From Mammaliicoccus sciuri (GTDB lineage: Bacteria > Bacillota > Bacilli > Staphylococcales > Staphylococcaceae): DNA of 64,000 bases. Position numbers and translations under genes: made by a program. The DNA lies in NCBI RefSeq assembly GCF_002901825.1, contig NZ_PPQD01000017.1:62001-126000 (forward strand). The letters run 5' to 3'. Positions 39,408 through 48,436 of the stretch are shown in pieces. The stretch's first letter is position 1; each line of letters starts with the position of its first letter. Under the pieces are notes generated by a model. The model saw nothing but the letters and a program-made list of their open reading frames with translations. It ran no database searches and was not told the origin of the DNA.

Positions 39408-41063
39408 ATGAAAAAGTATAAAGTCATATTTATGATAGTTGTCTCACTAATGCTTATTTTGTCAGCGTGTAGTAATGATAAAGATGAAAAAGGTAGCAAT
39501 ATTAAACAATCCAAATCTAAAAATGAGCTGAATTTATCATCAGGTGATGATATACCAACTATGGATCCATCATTAGCGGCTGACCAAGTATCATTTACAA
39601 CTTTTGCTCAAACATTAGAAGGCTTATACGTATTAGATAAAAATGATAAACCTATACCAGGTGTTGCAAAAGATAAACCTAAAAAGTCTAGCGATGGGAA
39701 AACATGGACGATTCAATTAAGAGATAATGCTAAATGGTCTAACGGAGATCCAGTAACTGCACATGATTTTGTATATGCATGGCAAAGGTCAGTGGACCCA
39801 GATACAGCTGCAGAATTTGCATATATGTTTGAAAATATAGAGAATGCAAAAGAGATTACACAAGGTGATAAAAAGCCTGAAGAATTAGGTGTTAAAGCGA
39901 TTGATGATCACACACTTCAAATTAAACTCATTAAAGATGTGCCTTGGATGGAAAGTTTATTAGCATTCGGTTCATATATGCCTCAAAATGAAAAATTTGT
40001 TGAAAAGCAAGGTGACAAATTTGGAACAACAGCTAAGACGACATTATCTAATGGACCATATAAATTAACAGAGTGGAAACCAGAAGATAAATGGAAGCTT
40101 GAAAAGAATGACGAATATTGGGATAAAGATAAAGTAAAAGTTAAAGACGTGAACGTTAAAGTTGTTAAAAATACGCAAACGGCCATTAATATGTATCAAA
40201 CAGGTAAGTTAGACATGGTTGGGTTAGATGCACAAAACATTAAAAAATATAAAGACAGAGAAGATTTTTCTACTGAAGCAACATCAGGTAGTTACTTCTT
40301 CAGAATTAATAAAGAGAAAAATGAGAACTTAAAAAATGAAGATTTAAGAAAAGCAATCGCGAAATCAATAGATAAGAAATCTTATGTGAATTCGTTGTTG
40401 AATAATGGTTCTAAACCGTTAGATACATTAATGATTAAAGACTTCGTGAAAGATAGCGACGATAAAGATTATACAGAAGGTGTGAAGTCGTCTCTAAGCT
40501 ATAACAAAAAAGATGCAAAAGACCATCTTGAAAAAGCGAAAAAAGACTTAGGTAAAGATAAATTTACAATTGAATTGCTAACGTATGATGAAGACGAATC
40601 TAAAAAAGCAGGAGAATTTGTAAAAGAACAAGTTGAGAAAAATTTACCTGGTGTAACGTTAAAAATTAAACAACAACCATTTAAACAAAAACTCGCACTT
40701 GAGTCTAAAAAAGACTTTGATATTTCATTTGCAGGTTGGTTCCCAGATTATCCAGATCCAACAACATTCTTAGATTTATTTACATCAGATTCACCGCATA
40801 ACCAAACAGGGTATGCTAACAAAGCATATGATAAAGCGTTAGAAGAAGCCAATTCAGATGAAATGTTGAAACCAGAAAATAGCGATAAACGTATTAAAGC
40901 ATTACAAGATGCAGAATCAGAATTTTTAGATTCAGCATCTATATCTCCATTATTCCAAACAGGTTCTGCAAGATTAAGACAGCCATATATTAAAAATTGG
41001 CAAAATCATAAATACGGTGGAGATTACACATTAAAAGGCGTTGAAATAGAAGGCGCAAAATAA
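39408..41063 (+). CDS. Oligopeptide-binding lipoprotein OppA, copy 2
   Basis: A 551-residue solute-binding lipoprotein with lipobox LSAC (cysteine about residue 21) and a short polar linker. It is very similar to copy 1 through most of its length (DIPTMDPSLAADQVSFTTFAQTLEGLYVLDK, KQQPFKQKLALES), so the two arose by duplication. Differences near the likely peptide-binding face (FAGWFPDYPDPTTF against FAGWGPDYPDSTTF) suggest an altered peptide preference. GAGGAGG precedes the ATG. Confidence 0.92.
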   Translation: MKKYKVIFMIVVSLMLILSACSNDKDEKGSNIKQSKSKNELNLSSGDDIPTMDPSLAADQVSFTTFAQTLEGLYVLDKNDKPIPGVAKDKPKKSSDGKTWTIQLRDNAKWSNGDPVTAHDFVYAWQRSVDPDTAAEFAYMFENIENAKEITQGDKKPEELGVKAIDDHTLQIKLIKDVPWMESLLAFGSYMPQNEKFVEKQGDKFGTTAKTTLSNGPYKLTEWKPEDKWKLEKNDEYWDKDKVKVKDVNVKVVKNTQTAINMYQTGKLDMVGLDAQNIKKYKDREDFSTEATSGSYFFRINKEKNENLKNEDLRKAIAKSIDKKSYVNSLLNNGSKPLDTLMIKDFVKDSDDKDYTEGVKSSLSYNKKDAKDHLEKAKKDLGKDKFTIELLTYDEDESKKAGEFVKEQVEKNLPGVTLKIKQQPFKQKLALESKKDFDISFAGWFPDYPDPTTFLDLFTSDSPHNQTGYANKAYDKALEEANSDEMLKPENSDKRIKALQDAESEFLDSASISPLFQTGSARLRQPYIKNWQNHKYGGDYTLKGVEIEGAK

Positions 41064-41071
41064 ACACTAGG

Positions 41072-41114
41072 AATAAACCTTACAAATACACAATATTTGT
41101 AAGGTTTATTTTAT
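41072..41114 (+). terminator. Terminator of oppA2
   Basis: A 17-bp perfect stem (41072-41088 with 41094-41110) with a 5-base loop, followed by TTAT. Confidence 0.75.
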
Positions 41115-41171
41115 AATATTATTTCATAATCTTTATTAAATCCTAAAAATTGTATTTCTTGATAACTTATG

Positions 41172-41238
41172 TTGCGACACAAACAAATTAACATTATAAT
41201 TGAAGAAAGTTCAGAAATGACTGAATTTTCAAAAAATG
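41172..41238 (+). promoter_or_regulatory. oppA3 promoter with CodY-like box
   Basis: TTGCGA (41172-41177), 17 bases, TATAAT (41195-41200). AATTTTCAAAAAATG (41224-41238) matches 13 of 15 positions of the CodY consensus and lies between the transcription start and the ribosome-binding site. Confidence 0.6.
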
Positions 41239-41255
41239 AATAAGGGGAAATGTTT

Positions 41256-42896
41256 ATGAAAAACAAACATGCAAGGTGGGGCTTTTTAGTATTTCTGTCG
41301 ATAATTTTACTTTTATCGGCATGTAGTGGTGGAAACGGAAAGGATAAAAGTGACAGTTCTGCAGGGGATGGCAAAAAGTTACGATTAATTTCTATTTCGG
41401 ATATTCCATCAATGGATTCATCTTTAGCAACTGATGCTGTGTCTTTTGATGCATTAAATAATACGATGGAAGGGTTGTATAAGTTAGACAAAAATGACAA
41501 AGCGATTCCGGGTATTGCAAAGGGTGATCCTAAAAAGTCTAAAGACGGTTTGACATGGACGATTGAATTAAGAGATGCAAAGTGGTCGAATGGCGATAAA
41601 GTTACTGCAGATGATTTCGTATATGCTTGGCGTAAATTAGTTGATCCAAAGACTGCTTCTGAGTATGCATTTATTATGTTTGATATTGAAAATGCCGAAG
41701 ATATTAACAAAGGTGATAAGAAGCCTGAAGAATTAGGTGTTAAAGCGATTGATGACAAAACATTAGAAATTAAACTTAATCGTGAATTACCTTATTACCA
41801 AGAATTATTGTCATTCGGTTCATTTTTACCGCAAAATGAAAAATTCGTAAAAGAAAAAGGCGATAAATACGGTACAACTGCTGAAGATACTCTATACAAT
41901 GGACCGTTTACGTTATCTGACTGGAAGACAGAAGATAATTATACTTTAACTAAGAACAAAGAATATTGGGATAAAGGTAATGTGAAATTAGATAGTGTGA
42001 ATTTTAAAGTTGTTAAAGAGCCTCAAACAGCTCTAAATATGTATAACGCAGGGGATGTAGATGAAGCACTTATCCCAGCAGAAAATGTTAAGAAATATAA
42101 AAACGATAAAGCTTATAATACAGAACTTGAATCAAGAGTTTACTTTATGAGAATGAATCAAAAAGATGTACCTGAATTCAAAAATCAAGATTTAAGAATG
42201 GCAATCGCACAATCAATTGATAGAGAACAATATGTTAAGAGTAATTTAAACAATGGTTCTAAAGCAGCAAACTCATTAGTACCTACAGAATTTGTAAAGG
42301 ATACTAAAGGAGAAGACTATACAAAAGGTGTTAAAACAGATAATAAATTCAATAAAGCAGAAGCTAAGAAACATTTAGAAGCTGCTAAGAAAGAACTTGG
42401 TAAAGATGAATTTACTTTTGAATTATTAACATATGACCAAGATAACGCTAAAAAAGATGCTGAATACTTTAAAGAGCAAATTGAGCAAAACTTACCAGGT
42501 GTAACAATCAAAGTTAAACAACAGCCTTATAAGCAAAAATTAAAATTAGAAGCAAACATGGATTATCAAATTTCATTCGGTAGATGGGGGCCAGATTACC
42601 CAGATGCTATGACGTTCTTAGAATTATTTACAAGTGATAATGTGATGAATGAAACTGGTTGGAAGAATAAAGAATATGATAGCAAAATTAACGATGCGGG
42701 AGATAAATTGTTAGATAAAGAACAAGAACGTGTTGAAGCTATGCAAGATGCTGAATCATTATTGTTAGATGAAGCGGTTATTGTACCTATTTATCAACAA
42801 GGGAATGCAAGATTAACGCAAAGTTATGTGAAAGATATTGAAAGACATAAGTTTGGTGGAGATACAGATTTAAAACATGCCTATGTTCAAAAGTAA
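41256..42896 (+). CDS. Oligopeptide-binding lipoprotein OppA, copy 3
   Basis: A 546-residue solute-binding lipoprotein with lipobox LSAC (cysteine about residue 23). More distant from copies 1 and 2; shares YYQELLSFGSFLPQNEKFVKEKGDKYGTT-type segments with copy 4. I chose ATG 41256, 6 bases after AAGGGGA; the ATG at 41250 directly touches that site. It has its own promoter and probably shares a transcript with copy 4, since no terminator lies between them. Confidence 0.91.
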   Translation: MKNKHARWGFLVFLSIILLLSACSGGNGKDKSDSSAGDGKKLRLISISDIPSMDSSLATDAVSFDALNNTMEGLYKLDKNDKAIPGIAKGDPKKSKDGLTWTIELRDAKWSNGDKVTADDFVYAWRKLVDPKTASEYAFIMFDIENAEDINKGDKKPEELGVKAIDDKTLEIKLNRELPYYQELLSFGSFLPQNEKFVKEKGDKYGTTAEDTLYNGPFTLSDWKTEDNYTLTKNKEYWDKGNVKLDSVNFKVVKEPQTALNMYNAGDVDEALIPAENVKKYKNDKAYNTELESRVYFMRMNQKDVPEFKNQDLRMAIAQSIDREQYVKSNLNNGSKAANSLVPTEFVKDTKGEDYTKGVKTDNKFNKAEAKKHLEAAKKELGKDEFTFELLTYDQDNAKKDAEYFKEQIEQNLPGVTIKVKQQPYKQKLKLEANMDYQISFGRWGPDYPDAMTFLELFTSDNVMNETGWKNKEYDSKINDAGDKLLDKEQERVEAMQDAESLLLDEAVIVPIYQQGNARLTQSYVKDIERHKFGGDTDLKHAYVQK

Positions 42897-42940
42897 CAAA
42901 TCAGTAGTTTAACTAAATATAAACTTAGGGGATGAGTTAC

Positions 42941-44563
42941 ATGTCTAAAATATTAAAAGTTTTAACAATGATGTTAGTAGCGGTACTCATATTGAGTGCA
43001 TGTTCGTCGGGTGGCGGTAGTAAGGGTAAGAGTGATGAAACGCTAGACTTACAAATTAATGGTGATGTACCCACGATGGATTCAGCTATGGCAACAGATG
43101 GTTTATCATTTGATATGTTCTTCCAAACAATGGAAGGTCTCTACACATTAGATAAAGATGACAAAGCAATACCAGCAGTAGCAAAAGGTGACCCGAAAAT
43201 TACGAACGATGGTAAGAAGTGGACGATTAAATTAAGAGATGATGCAAAATGGTCAAATGGCGATCCAGTAACGGCACATGATTTTGTCTTTGCTTGGAGA
43301 AAAGTTGTAGATCCAGATACTGCATCTGAATATGCATATATCTTATACGATATTAAAAATGCAGAAGAAATTAATTCAGGAGATAAAAAGCCTGAAGAAC
43401 TTGGTGTTAAAGCAGTAGATGATCATACATTAGAATTTGAACTAACGAAATCATTACCATACTATAAAGAATTATTGTCATTCGGTACATTTATGCCACA
43501 AAATGAAAAATTCGTTAAAAAACAAGGTGACAAGTATGGTACAACAGTCAAAACAACATTATATAATGGACCATTCAAAATGACTGACTGGAAAACAGAT
43601 GATAAAGTTACGTTAGAAAAAAATGATGATTACTGGGATAAAGATAAAGTTAAATTAAATAAAGTTAACTACAAAGTCGTTAAAGAAGCTTCAACAGCTG
43701 TAAATTTATATGAAACTAATAAATTGGATATTGTAGATTTACCAGCAGAGCAAGTTAAGAAATATAAAGATGACAAAGCATTTAATACAGAATTAGATAC
43801 CGTAACGTATTACTTCAAATTAAATGAAGATACAGTACCTGAATTCAAGAATGAAGACTTTAGACTAGCATTTGCTAAAGCAATTGATAAAGAAGCATAC
43901 GTAAAAAATAACTTGAACAACGGTTCTATTCCAACAGATAACTTTGTACCAAAAGATTTTGTTAAAGATAGTAAAGGTGAGGAATATCAAGATGGCGTGA
44001 AAAATACGAACCAATATAATGTTAAAGAAGCAAAAGAACATTATGAAAAAGCTAAAAAAGCATTAGGTAAAGATAAATTTACAATTGAGCTTATGACTTA
44101 TGATAAAGATACAGCTAAACGAGATGCTGAATACTTTAAAGAACAATTAGAGAAGAATTTAGATGGTGTTACGATTAAAATTAAACAACAACCATTTAAA
44201 CAAAAACTTGATCTCGTGTCAAAAGGTGAATATGAAATGTCACTAGAAAACTGGATTCCAGATTATCCAGATCCAATGACATTCTTAGAACTTTATGTTA
44301 CAGACGGTTCTCATAATAATACTGGCTGGTCTAATAAAGAATATGACAGTATTATTAAAGCAGCAGACTCATCATTAGCAAGCAATCCTGACAAACGACT
44401 TTCAGAATTACAAAGAGCTGAAGGTATGTTATTAAATGAAGCGGGTATTGTACCACTTTATCAAGTCGGAGTAGCACAACTTCAAAAACCTAACGTTAAA
44501 AATGTAGTGAATCACCAATTCGGAGGCGTTTCTACATTAAAAGAAGCTTATATTGAAAAATAG
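42941..44563 (+). CDS. Oligopeptide-binding lipoprotein OppA, copy 4
   Basis: A 540-residue solute-binding lipoprotein with lipobox LSAC (cysteine about residue 20). Like copy 3 it has the KSLPYYKELLSFGTFMPQ-type segment; the late segment reads SLENWIPDYPDPMTF. I chose ATG 42941, preceded by AGGGGATGAG; the upstream ATG at 42932 lies in that site. It follows copy 3 after 44 bases with no terminator, and ends at a strong terminator. Confidence 0.91.
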   Translation: MSKILKVLTMMLVAVLILSACSSGGGSKGKSDETLDLQINGDVPTMDSAMATDGLSFDMFFQTMEGLYTLDKDDKAIPAVAKGDPKITNDGKKWTIKLRDDAKWSNGDPVTAHDFVFAWRKVVDPDTASEYAYILYDIKNAEEINSGDKKPEELGVKAVDDHTLEFELTKSLPYYKELLSFGTFMPQNEKFVKKQGDKYGTTVKTTLYNGPFKMTDWKTDDKVTLEKNDDYWDKDKVKLNKVNYKVVKEASTAVNLYETNKLDIVDLPAEQVKKYKDDKAFNTELDTVTYYFKLNEDTVPEFKNEDFRLAFAKAIDKEAYVKNNLNNGSIPTDNFVPKDFVKDSKGEEYQDGVKNTNQYNVKEAKEHYEKAKKALGKDKFTIELMTYDKDTAKRDAEYFKEQLEKNLDGVTIKIKQQPFKQKLDLVSKGEYEMSLENWIPDYPDPMTFLELYVTDGSHNNTGWSNKEYDSIIKAADSSLASNPDKRLSELQRAEGMLLNEAGIVPLYQVGVAQLQKPNVKNVVNHQFGGVSTLKEAYIEK

Positions 44564-44570
44564 GACATTA

Positions 44571-44618
44571 AAAAAGCAGTAGAAATTCACTTAAATGTGA
44601 GTTTCTACTGCTTTTTAT
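44571..44618 (+). terminator. Terminator after oppA4
   Basis: AAAAAGCAGTAGAAA pairs with TTTCTACTGCTTTTT, with a further inner TCAC/GTGA pair. It closes the opp locus. Confidence 0.85.
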
Positions 44619-44645
44619 ATTGGAGATGAATTTGGTAGTCGGGCA

Positions 44646-44723
44646 CGCACGAAGACTGAGAGATATCGTGCGCTATAGGGTGAAAAAGGGGTGTAACGCA
44701 CGAAGACTGAGAAATATCGTGCG
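44646..44723. repeat. Two copies of a 27-bp hairpin repeat
   Basis: CGCACGA-AGACTGAGArATA-TCGTGCG at 44646-44672 and again at 44697-44723, 51 bases apart, differing at one position. Each has 7-bp perfect inverted arms. They lie between the convergent oppA4 and trpS terminators. Confidence 0.85.
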
Positions 44724-44750
44724 TTATAATAATCAAATATAATCTAGCAT

Positions 44751-44786
44751 AAAAAAAGAGATGGTCACGACCATCTCTTTTTTTAA
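44751..44786 (-). terminator. Terminator of trpS
   Basis: AAAAAAAGAGATGGTC pairs with GACCATCTCTTTTTTT; long A- and T-runs make it usable on both strands. Confidence 0.8.
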
Positions 44787-45846
<1,060 letters not shown>

Positions 45847-46116
45847 GTTGTGTTATTCTAGTAATTAGATAAATATGTCGTCATAAACATATTCATCTAT
45901 AATTTATGTGCTTTTTAATGAATTATTAGCAGTTTCTCATTTAATTTTAATCTTTGAGTTATATAATATATTTATAGCAATTAGATAAAGATTAAACCAA
46001 GTGAGCAATATATGTTTAACCTAGTAATATATGGGGTATATATAATTAAGTGTATTTTATCTTATAAGTTCACTGACGTTTAACATAAATAATATTCAAT
46101 TAGGAGAGTGAGATGT

Positions 46117-46512
46117 ATGGTAACATTATTTACTTCACCAAGTTGCACATCTTGCCGTAAAGCGAAAGCATGGTTACAAGAACATGACATTCCGTATACG
46201 GAGCGTAATATTTTTTCAGAACACTTAACATTAGATGAAATTAAATCAATCTTAAAGATGACAGAAGATGGAACAGACGAAATTATTTCAACTCGTTCTA
46301 AAACATATCAAAAATTAAATGTAGATATCGATGCATTACCTCTACAAGAATTATATACAATTATACAAGACAACCCAGGTTTATTACGTCGACCTATTAT
46401 TTTAGATGATAAACGTTTACAAGTTGGTTATAACGAAGATGAAATTCGTCGTTTCTTACCAAGAAAAGTGCGTACATTCCAATTAATGGAAGCACAACGT
46501 ATGGTTGACTAA
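46117..46512 (+). CDS. spx: Redox-responsive transcription regulator Spx
   Basis: A 131-residue ArsC-fold protein that binds the RNA polymerase alpha subunit and switches transcription to the thiol-stress response. The redox switch C10-x2-C13 ([10 protein letters not shown]) is intact. I chose ATG 46117, which follows TAGGAGAG; the frame open from 46108 overlaps that site. Its regulator SpxH (at 50.7 kb) and MecA lie nearby. Near-identical to S. aureus Spx. Confidence 0.97.
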   Translation: MVTLFTSPSCTSCRKAKAWLQEHDIPYTERNIFSEHLTLDEIKSILKMTEDGTDEIISTRSKTYQKLNVDIDALPLQELYTIIQDNPGLLRRPIILDDKRLQVGYNEDEIRRFLPRKVRTFQLMEAQRMVD

Positions 46513-46532
46513 TTTAGTCTAATATTAACATT

Positions 46533-46560
46533 ATAGCTCCTGTTTACAGGGGCTATTTTT
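46533..46560 (+). terminator. Terminator of spx
   Basis: ATAGCTCCTG and CAGGGGCTAT form a short stem followed by TTTTT. Confidence 0.65.
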
Positions 46561-46663
46561 GTACAATAAATTAATTGTGAATAGTTCGAACAAATTACTG
46601 TTAAAATGTACTTGTTTATAATACAATGAATGTACTATTCCTAGAGTAAGGGAGTGTGACATT

Positions 46664-47353
46664 ATGAGAATAGAACGAATTGATGAAACAACGGTAAAAT
46701 TATTTATAACTTATCAAGATATCGAAGCAAGAGGTTTCAAACGTGAAGATTTATGGACAAATCGTAAACGTGGCGAAGAATTTTTCTGGTCTATGATGGA
46801 TGAAATCAATGATGAGGAAGAATTTGTCGTTGAAGGACCTTTGTGGATCCAAGTGCATGCATTTGAAAAGGGTGTTGAAGTAACAGTTTCTAAATCTAAA
46901 GGTGACGAACTGTTAAATATGACTGACGAGGAATCTAATGATCAATTAGAGTATCAAGTCAATGATTTCTTATCTCAAGCACTCGATTCTGATCAGAATA
47001 TTGGAGATCTCTTGAATGATGAGAAAGAAGCTGAAAAACAATTTGTCCCTAAAGACATAGGCTTACTTGTAAGATTCGAAGAGTTAGAAGATATTATTGA
47101 ATATGCACATTATAATGAACATAAAGATATTGTATTTACAGACTTATTATACATGTTAGATAACAAATATTATTATTATGTACAATTTGATCAAATAGAT
47201 AGTGAAGACATTATTAATGACTTCTACGGACAATTACTTGAATATGCAAATCCAACTCAAGTATCTAAATTATATCTAGATGATTATGCGAAAGTTGTCA
47301 TGAGTTATAATGTTACGGGTCAAGTGAGAAGATATTTTGAACCTAAAAATTAA
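46664..47353 (+). CDS. mecA: ClpCP adaptor protein MecA
   Basis: A 229-residue adaptor (unrelated to methicillin-resistance mecA) that delivers ComK-type or unfolded proteins to ClpC. The N-terminal substrate-binding domain (residues 1-85, with RGEEFFWSMMDEI) and the C-terminal ClpC-binding domain (about 135-229, with YYYYVQFDQ and DDYAKVVMSYNVT) are joined by an acidic linker. It is about ten residues shorter than S. aureus MecA, mostly in the linker, which lacks that protein's basic run. GGGAGTG precedes the ATG; TATAAT at 46617 may be the promoter. Confidence 0.94.
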   Translation: MRIERIDETTVKLFITYQDIEARGFKREDLWTNRKRGEEFFWSMMDEINDEEEFVVEGPLWIQVHAFEKGVEVTVSKSKGDELLNMTDEESNDQLEYQVNDFLSQALDSDQNIGDLLNDEKEAEKQFVPKDIGLLVRFEELEDIIEYAHYNEHKDIVFTDLLYMLDNKYYYYVQFDQIDSEDIINDFYGQLLEYANPTQVSKLYLDDYAKVVMSYNVTGQVRRYFEPKN

Positions 47354-47368
47354 ATAAGTAATTTTAGT

Positions 47369-47405
47369 ACCTCTTTACGTTTTATATAGTAAAGAGGTGT
47401 TTTTT
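47369..47405 (+). terminator. mecA terminator hairpin that contains the coiA ribosome-binding site
   Basis: ACCTCTTTA (47369-47377) pairs with TAAAGAGGT (47390-47398), followed by TTTTTT. The 3' arm holds AAAGAGG, the coiA ribosome-binding site, and coiA starts directly after the T-run. Confidence 0.7.
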
Positions 47406-48395
47406 ATGTTAATGGGACTTAATCAACATAATCAGTTAATATATGCACAACACGCTAAGACCAATGAAATTTATAGGTGCCCGGATTGTTTATCTGAACT
47501 CGTTATCAAGAAAGGAAAACATACTGTAGCGCACTTTGCTCATAAAGTAGATAGTTATTGTTTAAGAAATAGTTATAAGAAAGAATCTCTTGATCACATA
47601 TCATCTAAACATCATATTTATGCATGCTTAAATGGGAAAGTTAACATAGATATGGAATATTATATATCTGAAATTGAACAAATTCCCGACATTATAATTA
47701 ATAAAAATATTGTTGTCGAATTTCAATATTCTCCTATTAGCTTTGATTTATTAATGTATAGGAGTGAAGGATTTCGTTTAATGAATATAAAAGTGATTTG
47801 GATTGGTAAAAATATTAAATATCTGAATGGTATATTAACCCTCAGTTATTTTGAAGCAGCACTCATTAATCATAAAGAAAGAACACTTATAACTTATAAT
47901 CCTGAAGAGCGTTTATTAATAAGATATGAATGTTTACAATCAATTGATAAACATAGATTTATCGGTTATAGACGGGAAATTCAATGGGACCATTTATTAG
48001 AAGATTACCCGTTAAAGAAAATACCAAATTTAGCATTAACGGATATGGCTTACCAAGAATATTTAACTAAATGTAGGAAACAGAAGAATGTATTAGAACC
48101 GACGCTATCGTTATTATATAATGCTCGCTTAATACATAAGAAGAGACGCCCGATTATTGGCATTATTGTACCTGAACAAATATATTTTTTAACACATTGT
48201 ATTACATGGCAATCATACTTATTTTTAGAAATGAAAAATAAGACATTTACTTTTGAAAAATTTTATCAGTTCATAGAATTTAGATCATTTTATGATTGTC
48301 ATTATTCTAAGAAAGAAATCCTATTGAGCGCCTTTTACTCATATATTTCAATTGTAAAACGAAAGGCTATTTCACGTGCAAAATGGACTAATTAA
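47406..48395 (+). CDS. coiA: Competence protein CoiA
   Basis: A 329-residue CoiA-family protein, a competence-associated protein that acts on incoming DNA during transformation. A zinc-binding N-terminus (YRCPDCLSELVIKKGKHTVAHFAH) is followed by a nuclease-like core (HIYACLNGK ... EIEQIPDIIINKNIVVEFQYSPIS). I chose ATG 47406, after AAAGAGG. This site is inside the hairpin that ends mecA, so expression may depend on unfolding or readthrough. Followed by pepF after 41 bases. Confidence 0.88.
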   Translation: MLMGLNQHNQLIYAQHAKTNEIYRCPDCLSELVIKKGKHTVAHFAHKVDSYCLRNSYKKESLDHISSKHHIYACLNGKVNIDMEYYISEIEQIPDIIINKNIVVEFQYSPISFDLLMYRSEGFRLMNIKVIWIGKNIKYLNGILTLSYFEAALINHKERTLITYNPEERLLIRYECLQSIDKHRFIGYRREIQWDHLLEDYPLKKIPNLALTDMAYQEYLTKCRKQKNVLEPTLSLLYNARLIHKKRRPIIGIIVPEQIYFLTHCITWQSYLFLEMKNKTFTFEKFYQFIEFRSFYDCHYSKKEILLSAFYSYISIVKRKAISRAKWTN

Positions 48396-48436
48396 TGAGA
48401 AAATTATAAATATGAAATATTAAGGAGGCTATTAAG

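Noticed and set aside
41111-41758. 215-residue minus-strand open frame over oppA3 and its promoter
   Set aside because: Antisense to a clear lipoprotein gene and its promoter; composition is that of a reverse-frame shadow.
46664-47353. Methicillin-resistance gene mecA
   Set aside because: The protein is the ClpC adaptor MecA, not a penicillin-binding protein; no PBP motifs.
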